Shown here: piece after piece, positions 17,570 through 26,895 of the stretch
Position numbering within the stretch: position 1 is the first letter of the stretch
Layout: every line of letters begins with the position of its first letter
Assembly (NCBI RefSeq): GCF_003333305.1
Contig: NZ_QOLD01000033.1
Span: 1 to 64,000, forward strand
DNA length: 64,000 nucleotides
Source: Candidatus Colwellia aromaticivorans
Lineage (GTDB): Bacteria; Pseudomonadota; Gammaproteobacteria; Enterobacterales; Alteromonadaceae
Direction: 5' to 3'
Translations under genes and position numbers: made by a program
Notes under the pieces: generated by a model
Seen by the model: only the letters and a program-made list of their open reading frames with translations
What the model was told of the DNA's origin: nothing
The model's database searches: none

Positions 17570-18031
17570 TTACTGTTTTTCACTCATCCCAACAAAATCT
17601 TGTGGCTCTGGAGGTAAAAAAACATTCACCTGTGCGCTAGCTATCATGCACTCTTGGTTTAAAATTTCACAACTATATACACCAAGCCCTGAGGACTCTT
17701 TGTGTAATTCAACAATTTTTACTTTTAAATGACTACCATTTTTAAAATAGTTTTGCGTCTGCTGGTATTTTCTTGAGCCTAATAGAAATCCTATTTGCAC
17801 TGGTTTCCCCTGCTCTAACGCTTTAGCCCCTGCAAAAGCAGCAATTGACTGAGCCATATATTCAATACCGATATAAGCGGGCACTCCAGACTTATCTGTC
17901 TGATAAAAAGCTGAGTGTTCGTCAATATCAAGCCAACACGTGGCCGACTCATTATTAAAGTCGTCTAAACCGCCAATGAGGATCATTGGCTCACGATGGG
18001 AGATAAGCTCGTTAATAGGGTATTTATTCAA
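17570..18031 (-). CDS. apeP: Hotdog-fold 3-hydroxyacyl-ACP dehydratase, ApeP-like
   Basis: A 153-residue single-hotdog protein. The ApeP family pattern is clear: HREPMILI near the N-terminus, with the probable catalytic His12, and GIEYMAQSIAAFAG, with the probable acidic partner. It would dehydrate 3-hydroxyacyl-ACP to the enoyl form, leaving the double bonds of the polyene because no enoyl reductase is in the cluster. It starts with TTG at 18031 inside the last codons of the ApeO-like gene (8-nt overlap). Confidence 0.87.
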   Translation of the reverse strand: MNKYPINELISHREPMILIGGLDDFNNESATCWLDIDEHSAFYQTDKSGVPAYIGIEYMAQSIAAFAGAKALEQGKPVQIGFLLGSRKYQQTQNYFKNGSHLKVKIVELHKESSGLGVYSCEILNQECMIASAQVNVFLPPEPQDFVGMSEKQ

Positions 18032-19214
18032 AACTAGTTCCTAATATTAGACTGATATTACTGCCTCCAAAAGCAAAAGAGTTAGATAGACACATTGATA
18101 AGCTATCTACTGATTCACCTGAGCTTACATTAAAGCTATTCAATGTCGGGTCAATATTGCCATTGTTCTTATTCTCAGGAATAAGTCGTTTTGTATTTTC
18201 TTTACTTAACAGCAACCAAGTTAACCCCGCTTCAATTGCTCCTGCCGCGCCTAATGTATGACCTGTAAACCTTTTGGTTGAACCGGCCAAAACTTCATGC
18301 TGACAAAATGCGGAAACAGCCTTAGCTTCCATATCATCATTTTTGGGCGTGCCTGTACCATGTAAATTTAGGTAATTTAGCTGCTCTGCTGAAATATTTG
18401 CATTTTCAACCGCTTGTTTCATTGAAGATAACGCACCAACCCCTTCAGGCTCCGGCGCTGAAACATGATAGGCATCAGATGATTCACCCACAGACAACAG
18501 CTTAATATCATCTTTAGTCTGACTCATAACAAACAGTGCTGCACCTTCGCCAATATTAATACCATCACGCTCACTACCAAACGGATTACAATAAGATTTG
18601 GCGGTAGACTCAAGTGATTTAAAGCCATTACTTGGTAATTGACTTAAGGTATCAACACCACCACAAATAACGATATCAGCCAAGTCACTTTCGAGTATCA
18701 TTTTAGCGCTATGTAAAGCTTTAGCACTTGAGCTACAAGCGGTAGAAATACTATAAACCGGACCTTGAGCGTCTACTTTACTGGCAATAAATTGCGCTGG
18801 AGCAATCATTTCTTGGCTCGAGTAATGAAAGGCTTGGGGCATATCACCTGTCGCTAACAATGACGCTCTTGCTTGCTCTCCTTCTAAAATGCCAGAAGTA
18901 CTTGTCCCTATTACCACACCAATTCGGGCAGAATTCTTTTGTGCTTTTAACCGCTCTATTGTTGGCATTATTTGAATTAATGCAGCAAGCGCTAATTGAT
19001 TATTGCGACTGTTAAAGTGACTTTCTTCATTGTCCATCGATGGCAGTTCACCATTTACTTGACCCACATATAAAGGCTCGCCATTAACCAATAAACGGGT
19101 ATTAAAAGATAAAAACTCTTCATCCGTTTGCGTGGTCAAATTTTTCAGTACACTATTTTTATCTGTGCCCAGTGAGCAGATAATACCTAAATCATGAAGG
19201 CTTGCCGCTAACAT
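18024..19214 (-). CDS. apeO: Beta-ketoacyl-ACP synthase, ApeO-like (elongating KS)
   Basis: A 396-residue condensing enzyme with C160 in STACSSSAKA, H285 in NLHGTGTPKND and H319 in FTGHTLGAAGA, so it should be active. In the E. coli aryl polyene system the ApeO ketosynthase works as a heterodimer with the chain-length factor ApeC. The matching factor here is encoded at 31257-32000. It lies 4 nt after the DUF3261 gene and overlaps the next gene. Confidence 0.88.
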   Translation of the reverse strand: MLAASLHDLGIICSLGTDKNSVLKNLTTQTDEEFLSFNTRLLVNGEPLYVGQVNGELPSMDNEESHFNSRNNQLALAALIQIMPTIERLKAQKNSARIGVVIGTSTSGILEGEQARASLLATGDMPQAFHYSSQEMIAPAQFIASKVDAQGPVYSISTACSSSAKALHSAKMILESDLADIVICGGVDTLSQLPSNGFKSLESTAKSYCNPFGSERDGINIGEGAALFVMSQTKDDIKLLSVGESSDAYHVSAPEPEGVGALSSMKQAVENANISAEQLNYLNLHGTGTPKNDDMEAKAVSAFCQHEVLAGSTKRFTGHTLGAAGAIEAGLTWLLLSKENTKRLIPENKNNGNIDPTLNSFNVSSGESVDSLSMCLSNSFAFGGSNISLILGTSFE

Positions 19215-19218
19215 TGTA

Positions 19219-19785
19219 TTACTCCATAGGTAAAATGGTTAACTGATAACCACGTTGAAAGTGCTTGTAACTAATGCTATCAGTACCTTTGACAATACTT
19301 ATGATTAAATTACCATCTGATTTAATTATTCGCTCTTTACCATTTTCGTTTTCTGTAATTACCGCATCTGTAAGCGCTGCATTTAATGCGGCTAAAGGCC
19401 AATACACTAATTGAATATCTGAAATGATATACGGCAGAGGTAACATATCAAACTCAACATATTTCTTTTGTTTCAGTGCCTGCCCTTCTACAAAAACCAG
19501 CTCAAATAAAGGTAAACCTTGTGGGGAAACAGCCACTAAATTTAGCCCTTGTTCGGTTAGCTCTAACTGCGTCAGTAATTGATTTTCTTTACCCTGATAG
19601 GTAATGGTTAACAGCTGGTTTTTTGATTGATTAACCAATGAGCCTGGTGGTGCAGTTAATTGCAATGTCACAGCCTCAGCAATATCCACTTGATTAACGT
19701 TATTCTGGTTAACGCCAACATTTGAGTTGCTACTACAGCCACAAAGCATGAACACTAGCGCGGCAAGCATTAATTTTACTGACAT
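19219..19785 (-). CDS. DUF3261 family lipoprotein
   Basis: A 188-residue lipoprotein. A short signal peptide ends in the lipobox LCGC (C17), followed by SSNSN. The mature part fits DUF3261, with a lipid-binding-like beta architecture: LVNQSKNQLLTITYQGKENQLLTQLEL and FELVFVEGQALKQKKY. Such lipoproteins sit in aryl polyene clusters next to the LolA-like and MMPL genes and probably help place the product in the outer membrane. Its start lies inside the end of the flavoprotein gene (10-nt overlap). Confidence 0.82.
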   Translation of the reverse strand: MSVKLMLAALVFMLCGCSSNSNVGVNQNNVNQVDIAEAVTLQLTAPPGSLVNQSKNQLLTITYQGKENQLLTQLELTEQGLNLVAVSPQGLPLFELVFVEGQALKQKKYVEFDMLPLPYIISDIQLVYWPLAALNAALTDAVITENENGKERIIKSDGNLIISIVKGTDSISYKHFQRGYQLTILPME

Positions 19786-21011
19786 AGCGCTACCAATGTT
19801 TTAAAACGTCTTTCACTTTGTGCGACATAAGGGTTACTTTGATCCCAAGCGTAGCCCGCTAAAATTGAACTAATCATAGCTTTTACTTTGGTATCTTGAT
19901 CTTGGTAAAAAATCACATCTTGAAAACCAGATTCATACCATGAATTTACAAAAGTTTTAAAGCAATCTACACCCTTTTTGAGCGGCACCGCAAAGCTTTG
20001 TTCAAAATCAACCGATTCACCATCAAGGTAACGTAATACTTGTGGAGCAATTAATACTGCAGAGCAAAGCGCAATGGTAACCCCTGAAGAAAATACAGGG
20101 TCTAGAAACTCTCCTGCATTACCTAATAAGGCATAATTTTTAGCGGCTAAATGTGTTACATCAGCTGAGTATCCGGCTAACTTATTGACTTCATTGTGCC
20201 ATTTTGCCTTTTTTAATAAGTTGTGTAAATTTGGAGCAGCATGAATAAAGTGCTTCAATATCATTTCAGGAGTGTCACCTTGAGAAAACTGCTCAGGTTT
20301 TCCGACTACGCCAACGCTTGAAGTCCCATCTGAAAAGGGGATTAGCCAATACCAGATGTCTGAATCATTAGGGTTTACTGTGATCAATATCTTGTCACGA
20401 TCAAAGTTACAGCACTCAATATTGTCTTCAACGTGAGTAAAATATGAAGTACGGGTTGGCAGGTGTGATGGCTTTTCTAACGATAACATACGCGGTAAAA
20501 CGCGTGCAAAGCCACTGGCATCAAGTAAAAATTTACTTTCGACTTGGTATAAGCTGCCTTGTTCATCTAATACTTCTAATATTGGGCAAAGACAATCAAC
20601 ATCAACCGTTTTCACTTCATGACCATACCTAATTTGTGCGCCGGCATCTGCAGCACCATCAGCTAATACTTTATCGAAACTTGCGCGCTTCACTTGGTAT
20701 GTTGTACCCGGTCCTTTTGAGAATTTCTGAGTAAAATTAAACTCAGTATCTTGGCCTTGCTTATGAAATGCTGCGCCGTTTTTAAACTGAAAGCCATTTT
20801 CTTTTGCATTGTCGTGCACTGTTTGCTCTAAACCCGCTTGTGCAAGAAACGCCATGCATTGTGGTAAAAGGCTTTCTCCGATTGAAAAACGGGGAAAATA
20901 CTGCTTTTCGATAACTAGTACACTTCGCCCTGCACGAGCAAGCATCGCTGAAGCAACGGCTCCCGATGGTCCCGCACCAATAATTACTACATCAAATTGT
21001 TCTTTATTCAC
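19776..21011 (-). CDS. FAD-dependent oxidoreductase with halogenase-type motif
   Basis: A 411-residue flavoprotein with GAGPSGAVASAMLARAG (residues 12-28) for FAD, GESLLP after it and a second FAD site GNAGEFLDPVFSSG. Residues 220-225 are WYWLIP, fitting the WxWxIP motif of flavin-dependent halogenases. Lys77 in FQFKNGAAF lies where those enzymes keep a catalytic lysine. It could halogenate the aryl head of the pigment, as in brominated xanthomonadins, or be a reductase or desaturase of the same superfamily. It starts with GTG in a GTGA overlap with the MMPL gene. No flavin reductase gene is nearby. Confidence 0.8.
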   Translation of the reverse strand: MNKEQFDVVIIGAGPSGAVASAMLARAGRSVLVIEKQYFPRFSIGESLLPQCMAFLAQAGLEQTVHDNAKENGFQFKNGAAFHKQGQDTEFNFTQKFSKGPGTTYQVKRASFDKVLADGAADAGAQIRYGHEVKTVDVDCLCPILEVLDEQGSLYQVESKFLLDASGFARVLPRMLSLEKPSHLPTRTSYFTHVEDNIECCNFDRDKILITVNPNDSDIWYWLIPFSDGTSSVGVVGKPEQFSQGDTPEMILKHFIHAAPNLHNLLKKAKWHNEVNKLAGYSADVTHLAAKNYALLGNAGEFLDPVFSSGVTIALCSAVLIAPQVLRYLDGESVDFEQSFAVPLKKGVDCFKTFVNSWYESGFQDVIFYQDQDTKVKAMISSILAGYAWDQSNPYVAQSERRFKTLVALCQ

Positions 21012-23299
21012 GGTTCTTCCTTATTTACCACAGACAATGGTGCGAGTATAAAAATACTCACTATGCCTAGCATCACTGTTAATCCAAAGCTATAAACTGC
21101 AGGGGTTTTACTAAAGATCAATACGCCAAAAACAAACAAAGACGACAACGCAGATAAGCTAATTGCCAACACATTGAATTTATTAGTGCCTCGGTATTGA
21201 TAAAAAATTAAATAATCAATGGCTAAGGCAAGAATCAACATCATTGCCAATACATTAAATAAGTTTAAAGGCCCTTGAATCATATAACTTAGCATTAATG
21301 CAATCGATACTGATAAGACTAGGGCCAGGCTATGATTACATGCGGCCTTAAGACCAAATCGAATCCATATAACCAATGAGAACATTATTAATGCCAGCAT
21401 AAACCAATACAGTAAACTCTCTCTTGAATCATTCATTATCTGTGAAATATTCTCTGCTTTATCAAAGGGGATTACTTGGCCACCGAAACCTTCAATGATA
21501 CTAACTAACTGCGCTGTGGTAATATTTGAAAGCTGTAACAAGGAAACAAATTCATCGTTATGATTTTCTTTATCTACACCTAACCCAGAATTTAAACCAA
21601 CATATATAAACGGTAAAACGTAAGGCGCAATAACTGAATTTTTAATCGCTTGGTAAGTGAGTGGCGCAGAAGTATTAATAGTCACCTCTAGCCCTGTTGC
21701 TTCCTCCCAAGAAGAAAACACATCATTGCTTTGGGCAAGCTTTAGTCGCTTATTATTGTCATTTTGTCGCTGTTTCGATGGCAACCAATCACTAATACCT
21801 TTTACTTGAGGTGTGACATCTAATTCGGTACTTAACGCTAAAATCCGAGCACGAATAGCTTCCTCTGTCTGCAAAACTTGTTCAATAGTCGAGCCTAGTA
21901 TGAATAATCGCTTAACGTCTTGTCCAGATAACGTTTTTTGATGAAAAGTTTCATTACTAATGAGTGTCGCACTACTGCCATTGAGATCTGCAATACTGTC
22001 ATTAAATTTTATCGGTATTAACAAATAACTGACAAAAACTAGGCCACTGACCACAATCAACAGACCTACTCTTCGACCTTGAAATTTCTTAATAAGCTTA
22101 ATAAGATTTGCTAGTTTTTTGTCTAGTGTTGAATTGTTCAGCTCTGACTTTGAAGATGAGATAGTTGGTACTAATGTAAAGACACAGACCATTGCCCCCA
22201 CCAAACCAGCGATGATAAATGTAGCTACTTGACTTAAGAAACTCATCGGCGCAAGTGTCAATAATATATAACCTAAGGCAGTAGAGATAAAACCGAGAAA
22301 AATAGATTTATTTACCATCGTTAATGATGGTTTTTTATTGTGTAACTCTGTTAAAACATGAAAACAGTAATCAATAGAAATACCGATGAGTGTCACGCCG
22401 AAAACCAGACTAATGATATGCACACTATCAAATAATAACGCTAAAGCAATAAAGCCATAAATCACCGCATTCATAATAGTCAAAATAACTGCAAACAAGG
22501 CAGTTTTACTGCGAAAAACAAAGTAAACCATAACGAGCATAGCGAGCAGACTAAGCCCGCCAAAAAAGCTCATTTCAAATTTCGCTTGGCTAGAATTCTC
22601 TGCAGTATGAAACAGCACACCTGAGTACTTCACCACTGATTCTGGGTATTGTTTTTCTACCTGATGGATAACCTGCTTAATTTCTTGGGCTACAGTTATC
22701 GCTTTGTTAACATTAAGAGCTTCATTATCAATAGTAAAAATTATAATAAATTGTTGCTGACCCTTTAATGACGATGTAGTTATCAACCGGCCATCTTCAA
22801 GTGCTAAGCCATCATTTTTAGCAAATGCTTGTTCAACAAATTCAGCGGTCGATAGGCTGGGATCTTGTGCAATTGATGCGCTGACAAACGGGTTGACTAT
22901 CTCGGTGAGTTTTTGGCTAGCAAATAGCAGATAACTTTCTGGGCTAGACAACGCCTTTAAAAAGTTATCTGCTAGTAAAACACCTTGGTATGGCAAGTAA
23001 AATTGTACAGATTTTTCTAAATCGAGTTCTATGGCCTTTACATTAAACCATGGGTTTTTTTGTGATAATGAAAAGAATTGATCATGGGAAAGTTTTGCGT
23101 CTGTACCTGAAAAGGAAATAAATACATGTCTTTTATTGCCATCAAAAAAATGCGATTCAGCATCTTGCACCACTGTTTGTATATTTTGTGGTAATAGCGA
23201 CAAAATATCTGCTTGAAATTTCGCTTTGCCCGTAATCAAAACAAATACCAGCAAAATCATTGCAACTAACCCTTGGATAAGTCCAAGTTGACGTTTCAT
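21008..23299 (-). CDS. apeM: MMPL/RND-superfamily exporter of the aryl polyene cluster
   Basis: A 763-residue inner-membrane protein in two similar halves. Each half has one leading helix, a large periplasmic loop and five more helices; the second cluster begins near residue 625. Motifs such as GVTLIGISIDYCFHVL and LALAIDYLIFYQYRG place the proton-relay Asp residues in TM4 and TM10. It probably moves the finished aryl polyene lipid from the inner membrane to the periplasm. It lies 18 nt after the LolA-like gene and overlaps the flavoprotein gene by 4 nt. The symbol follows the E. coli order. Confidence 0.86.
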   Translation of the reverse strand: MKRQLGLIQGLVAMILLVFVLITGKAKFQADILSLLPQNIQTVVQDAESHFFDGNKRHVFISFSGTDAKLSHDQFFSLSQKNPWFNVKAIELDLEKSVQFYLPYQGVLLADNFLKALSSPESYLLFASQKLTEIVNPFVSASIAQDPSLSTAEFVEQAFAKNDGLALEDGRLITTSSLKGQQQFIIIFTIDNEALNVNKAITVAQEIKQVIHQVEKQYPESVVKYSGVLFHTAENSSQAKFEMSFFGGLSLLAMLVMVYFVFRSKTALFAVILTIMNAVIYGFIALALLFDSVHIISLVFGVTLIGISIDYCFHVLTELHNKKPSLTMVNKSIFLGFISTALGYILLTLAPMSFLSQVATFIIAGLVGAMVCVFTLVPTISSSKSELNNSTLDKKLANLIKLIKKFQGRRVGLLIVVSGLVFVSYLLIPIKFNDSIADLNGSSATLISNETFHQKTLSGQDVKRLFILGSTIEQVLQTEEAIRARILALSTELDVTPQVKGISDWLPSKQRQNDNNKRLKLAQSNDVFSSWEEATGLEVTINTSAPLTYQAIKNSVIAPYVLPFIYVGLNSGLGVDKENHNDEFVSLLQLSNITTAQLVSIIEGFGGQVIPFDKAENISQIMNDSRESLLYWFMLALIMFSLVIWIRFGLKAACNHSLALVLSVSIALMLSYMIQGPLNLFNVLAMMLILALAIDYLIFYQYRGTNKFNVLAISLSALSSLFVFGVLIFSKTPAVYSFGLTVMLGIVSIFILAPLSVVNKEEP

Positions 23300-23317
23300 A
23301 CACTTCCCTATTTGTCG

Positions 23318-23947
23318 CTATAATTCTTTATTGTAAGAGATTGATATTTCGGTTCTATTCATGTTTTTATCAAATAACACAAACTCATCAACCTGCTTAT
23401 CACCACATAATATTATTTGTTCAATAAAGGCTGTCATTGACGATGTTTTTGGCTTCAAAGTCACACAATTAGCAGTATTGTTATCATCATAGAAAGCAAA
23501 ACTATTTGTTAGCGCAGTGAAGTTACCCGCTATTAAGTGTTGTAATAATTGCGCAATGGTACTAGCTTGAGCAGGCGCCTTTTTACTGCCAGAGTTATCT
23601 TTAAAGTAAAGTTCACCGTTATTAAAGGTAATGGCACTCTCTACAGGTTTACGTGTTTTCCAAATAAATTCATCATTGGATATCACAAAGTTACCAGACG
23701 ATAAAAATGGCTTTTTTAAGACTTTAAAATATTTTCTTTGAATAAAATCGCCTTGTTGACTGACGAAACCACCTTGATTAATCTGTAACCGGTTTTCAAC
23801 CTGTTCAACGGATAGTGACACTTTATCAGCTGAGGTAGTAGGTATTACTGTATTATCGGCAATGGCTGAATTAATCGAAAAAAGAGAAAAAACGCAGTAA
23901 AAAAGAACAAATAAATGACTAGCCATTTTAGCAAATGAAATATTCAT
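23318..23947 (-). CDS. apeL: LolA-like periplasmic carrier protein
   Basis: A 209-residue protein with a signal peptide ending near INSAIA|DNTV. The pattern QGDFIQRKYFKVLKKPFLSSGNFVIS and EFIWKTRKPVESAITF is that of LolA-type lipid carriers with an open beta-barrel. In aryl polyene clusters it likely carries the product across the periplasm. It is coupled to the thioesterase gene before it (TAATG) and precedes the MMPL gene by 18 nt. Confidence 0.84.
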   Translation of the reverse strand: MNISFAKMASHLFVLFYCVFSLFSINSAIADNTVIPTTSADKVSLSVEQVENRLQINQGGFVSQQGDFIQRKYFKVLKKPFLSSGNFVISNDEFIWKTRKPVESAITFNNGELYFKDNSGSKKAPAQASTIAQLLQHLIAGNFTALTNSFAFYDDNNTANCVTLKPKTSSMTAFIEQIILCGDKQVDEFVLFDKNMNRTEISISYNKEL

Positions 23948-24372
23948 TACAGTACCTTAGTTAGTTTATCTAACAATACTTTAGGACTCGTATATTGCAT
24001 TTCTTGATTACTTCTATCGACTGCTACTTGTACCGTTGATGCTTTAGTCAGTTTCTCACCTGTTTTACTATCAAAAATTAAATAATCAATTTTCAAACAA
24101 GTTTCATACTCTTTTAAATAGGCAGTCACCTTGATTTTTTGAGTAAAGACTGCCGAGCCAATATACTTAATGCGCATATCAACAATGGGCCATAGATAAC
24201 CGGAGTCATCCATAGCAAGGTAATCGTAATCAAATTGTCTTAATAATTCACAGCGTGCCACTTCAATATAACGTGCATAATTACCATGCCACACCACTTG
24301 CATTGGATCACAGTCGTGAAACGGTATTTCAATGTCTACTTCTGCGGTTAACAATGCATTTTTGCTATTCAT
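23947..24372 (-). CDS. apeK: 4HBT-family acyl thioesterase, ApeK-like
   Basis: A 141-residue single-hotdog thioesterase with the classic HDCDPMQVVWHGNYARYIE motif, whose first Asp is probably catalytic. The family hydrolyses aryl- or acyl-CoA and -ACP. In this pathway it could release the chain or proofread the carrier proteins. I use the ATG at 24372, which overlaps the ammonia-lyase stop; the in-frame TTG at 24405 would add residues with no family match. Confidence 0.86.
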   Translation of the reverse strand: MNSKNALLTAEVDIEIPFHDCDPMQVVWHGNYARYIEVARCELLRQFDYDYLAMDDSGYLWPIVDMRIKYIGSAVFTQKIKVTAYLKEYETCLKIDYLIFDSKTGEKLTKASTVQVAVDRSNQEMQYTSPKVLLDKLTKVL

Positions 24373-25906
24373 AAAGTTTCCAGCGCTGTGTTTGTATCGC
24401 GTCAATGGTATAACGTAAGTCAGACTCCAATGGTCTGTCTTCCACTAAGGTTTCAAAGTTTTCAGCTACGTCGTCATACATTTCCATCAAATTTGGCGAT
24501 AAGGTATCGTGATCCAACTCACCACTTTTAATACGAATTCTTAGGGCTTGTACGGCAGCTAATAAGGTACTTGCTAATACTTGCTCAGTTAGTTGCATTA
24601 CACGTAAAGCATCTCTTGCAGCGATGGTGCCCATACTCACTTTATCTTGATTGTGACATTCTGTTGAGCGTGAGAATACACTTGCTGGCATCGTTAATTT
24701 CAATGCTTCAGCGGTATAAGCTGAGGCTCCGATTTGTACGGCTTTGAACCCGTGGTTAATAAATCTACGCTCGTCACAACTTGCCGATAAATTTGACGGT
24801 AAACCATTGTTATAACGGGTATCAACTAATGAGGCAATTTGCCTATCGGCTAAATCTGCTAAGTTAGCAACGACAGTTTTCATGCTATCCATAACCATGG
24901 CAATATGTCCACCATAAAAATGTCCACCATGTAAAACATGCTCACCAATGCCGTCGATTATTGGATTATCATTCGCTGAATTAAGTTCGTTTTCTATCAT
25001 ACTTCTAAAGAATGGCAGACTGTCTTGCAACACTCCTATGATGTGTGGAGCGCAACGAATAGAGTAGCGATCTTGTAATCTATCTGAATTTCTTGGGTGT
25101 TCATAATGATTTAAATCTTGACGAATCCAAGCCGCAATTTGCCCTTGCCCTGGATGTGGTTTCACCGAAAACAAAATATCATCAAAATGATGACTATTGC
25201 CTTGCAGCGCAAGACTAGATAGTGCGGTAATACGGCTGGCCAACTTAGCCAAATACTCAGCGCGATCGTAAGCTAAACATGAAAGTGCTGTCATCACAGC
25301 AGTACCGTTCATTATCGCTAAACCTTCTTTAGGTCTAAGCGTAATTGGTGTTAATCCTTCCTGCGCCATAACAATATTACTGGATTTAATTTCACCTTTA
25401 AACAATACATCTCGTTCGCCAATGAGTGCTCCGGCAACGTATGAAAGTGGCGTCAAATCGCCACTTGCGCCTACTGAGCCTTCTTGAGGAATAACAGGGA
25501 TAATATCTTGGTTAATAAATTCGACCAGTAGATTAAGTAATTCCCAACTAACACCTGAGAATCCTTGGCTTAAAGAGGCAAGACGGGTAGCAAGTATTGC
25601 TCGACCCTCTGTTCGATTAAAAGCTTGGCCTAAGCCACAACCATGAAAACGTGTTAAGTGTAATGGTAATTCTTTAACGAGATCTAGGGGGATATTTACC
25701 GTTACCGAGTCACCATAGCCGGTAGTAACGCCGTATATCACGCCATCTTCTTTTAGAAGGGTGTCTAAAAATTCAAGCGCTGAATTAATCTTTTTACTAA
25801 AATGTTCATCATTGGTTAATTCAACTAATACATCTTGTTTTGATATGTTAACAATGTCTTCTATTGATAACCTATTTAAGCCAAAAATGGCAACTTGCTG
25901 ACTCAC
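24365..25906 (-). CDS. Aromatic amino-acid ammonia-lyase (HAL/PAL/TAL family)
   Basis: A 513-residue lyase. The MIO prosthetic group would form from Ala147-Ser148-Gly149 in GSVGASGDLTP. The catalytic Tyr58 is in YGVTTGYG. NDNPI, QDKVS and the helical C-terminal half are present. The substrate-selectivity pair that is Ser-His in histidine ammonia-lyases reads Phe87-His88 (RFHGCG). This argues against histidine and for an aromatic substrate such as tyrosine, giving 4-hydroxycinnamate. Its place in an aryl polyene operon fits supply of the aryl starter. It starts with GTG in a GTGA overlap with the acyltransferase gene. Confidence 0.9.
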   Translation of the reverse strand: MSQQVAIFGLNRLSIEDIVNISKQDVLVELTNDEHFSKKINSALEFLDTLLKEDGVIYGVTTGYGDSVTVNIPLDLVKELPLHLTRFHGCGLGQAFNRTEGRAILATRLASLSQGFSGVSWELLNLLVEFINQDIIPVIPQEGSVGASGDLTPLSYVAGALIGERDVLFKGEIKSSNIVMAQEGLTPITLRPKEGLAIMNGTAVMTALSCLAYDRAEYLAKLASRITALSSLALQGNSHHFDDILFSVKPHPGQGQIAAWIRQDLNHYEHPRNSDRLQDRYSIRCAPHIIGVLQDSLPFFRSMIENELNSANDNPIIDGIGEHVLHGGHFYGGHIAMVMDSMKTVVANLADLADRQIASLVDTRYNNGLPSNLSASCDERRFINHGFKAVQIGASAYTAEALKLTMPASVFSRSTECHNQDKVSMGTIAARDALRVMQLTEQVLASTLLAAVQALRIRIKSGELDHDTLSPNLMEMYDDVAENFETLVEDRPLESDLRYTIDAIQTQRWKLYE

Positions 25907-26895
25907 TTATTCTCTCCATTAGATTCGATACGGCTTACTTGCTCGTCTGTCTGCCAAAAGTCATAAAAATTAAACCATTGATAGGGGTACTTTACCGCGT
26001 AATGACTTAGCCGTTGTGCATATTTTTCTACAATTTCTTGTAATACCTGTGCACGTTGTTTCCTGGGCAAAGCTAACCTGTCAGTCACATGTTCAAAAAT
26101 CAAGTTAAAGCGCCCTTTTGATTTAAAACAAAATATCCAATAGATTGGACATTCTAACAAAGCAGCCAGAATAAATGGACCTTGAGCAAATGGTGCCTTT
26201 TTACCTAAAAATGGGGCATATATAACTCTACCACCAATGCTGATACTGGTTCTATCACCGACGATAACAATGGCTTCGCCTTGTTCAACTTTTTCTTTAA
26301 GCACAACAGCCAGTCCTGGACCAATATCACCAACTTGGATCAGATTTACCGTCACTTTATTGTTTACTTTTTCTAATAATTTATTAAATTTAACTGCATT
26401 ATCGGTAAAAACTAACACATTAATAACAACATCATCTTTCATGGTACTTAAGGCTCGACATACCTCTAGGTTACCTAAATGAGAGCCTATAAAAATCCCG
26501 CCTTGTTTTTGTTCTACCAGCTCTTTAATTCCGTTTCTATCAAGGTAATCAATATCATTTTCGCTGACTCTACCTAGCCAAGCATCGAGTTTATCAAATA
26601 CCGAATCAGCAAAACTGCAGTGAAGTTTTAACCCATGCCAGAAACCAGCCCTTTCTCTCTGACCATTTTCATCATGTAAGGCTCTTGCTAAGAACTGAAG
26701 CGAAGCATGACGAGCGACTTTATTAACGATATATAAATAACAAACAACAGGGAATAACACTAGCCACAATATACGTCTGCCAACAAGACGATAGAAAGCA
26801 AATAATATTCGCATACCTAAAATAGAGCCACGTTCTTCTAGCGTCGACCAATGTTGGTTTTGAGCTTCTTTTTCTTTAATTGTTGGTTTAGACAT
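25903..26895 (-). CDS. LpxL/HtrB-like lipid acyltransferase
   Basis: A 330-residue protein with an N-terminal membrane segment (about residues 40-60) and the LPLAT motif GSHLGNLEVCRAL (HxxxxE form), then GDRTSI and FILAALLECPIYW. It should acylate a lipid or sugar anchor. In E. coli the matching function is, as far as I recall, fused to a glycosyltransferase (ApeJ); here it is a separate gene overlapping the GT2 gene by 1 nt (TAATG). Its role in joining the polyene to a lipid anchor is inferred from context. Confidence 0.83.
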   Translation of the reverse strand: MSKPTIKEKEAQNQHWSTLEERGSILGMRILFAFYRLVGRRILWLVLFPVVCYLYIVNKVARHASLQFLARALHDENGQRERAGFWHGLKLHCSFADSVFDKLDAWLGRVSENDIDYLDRNGIKELVEQKQGGIFIGSHLGNLEVCRALSTMKDDVVINVLVFTDNAVKFNKLLEKVNNKVTVNLIQVGDIGPGLAVVLKEKVEQGEAIVIVGDRTSISIGGRVIYAPFLGKKAPFAQGPFILAALLECPIYWIFCFKSKGRFNLIFEHVTDRLALPRKQRAQVLQEIVEKYAQRLSHYAVKYPYQWFNFYDFWQTDEQVSRIESNGENK

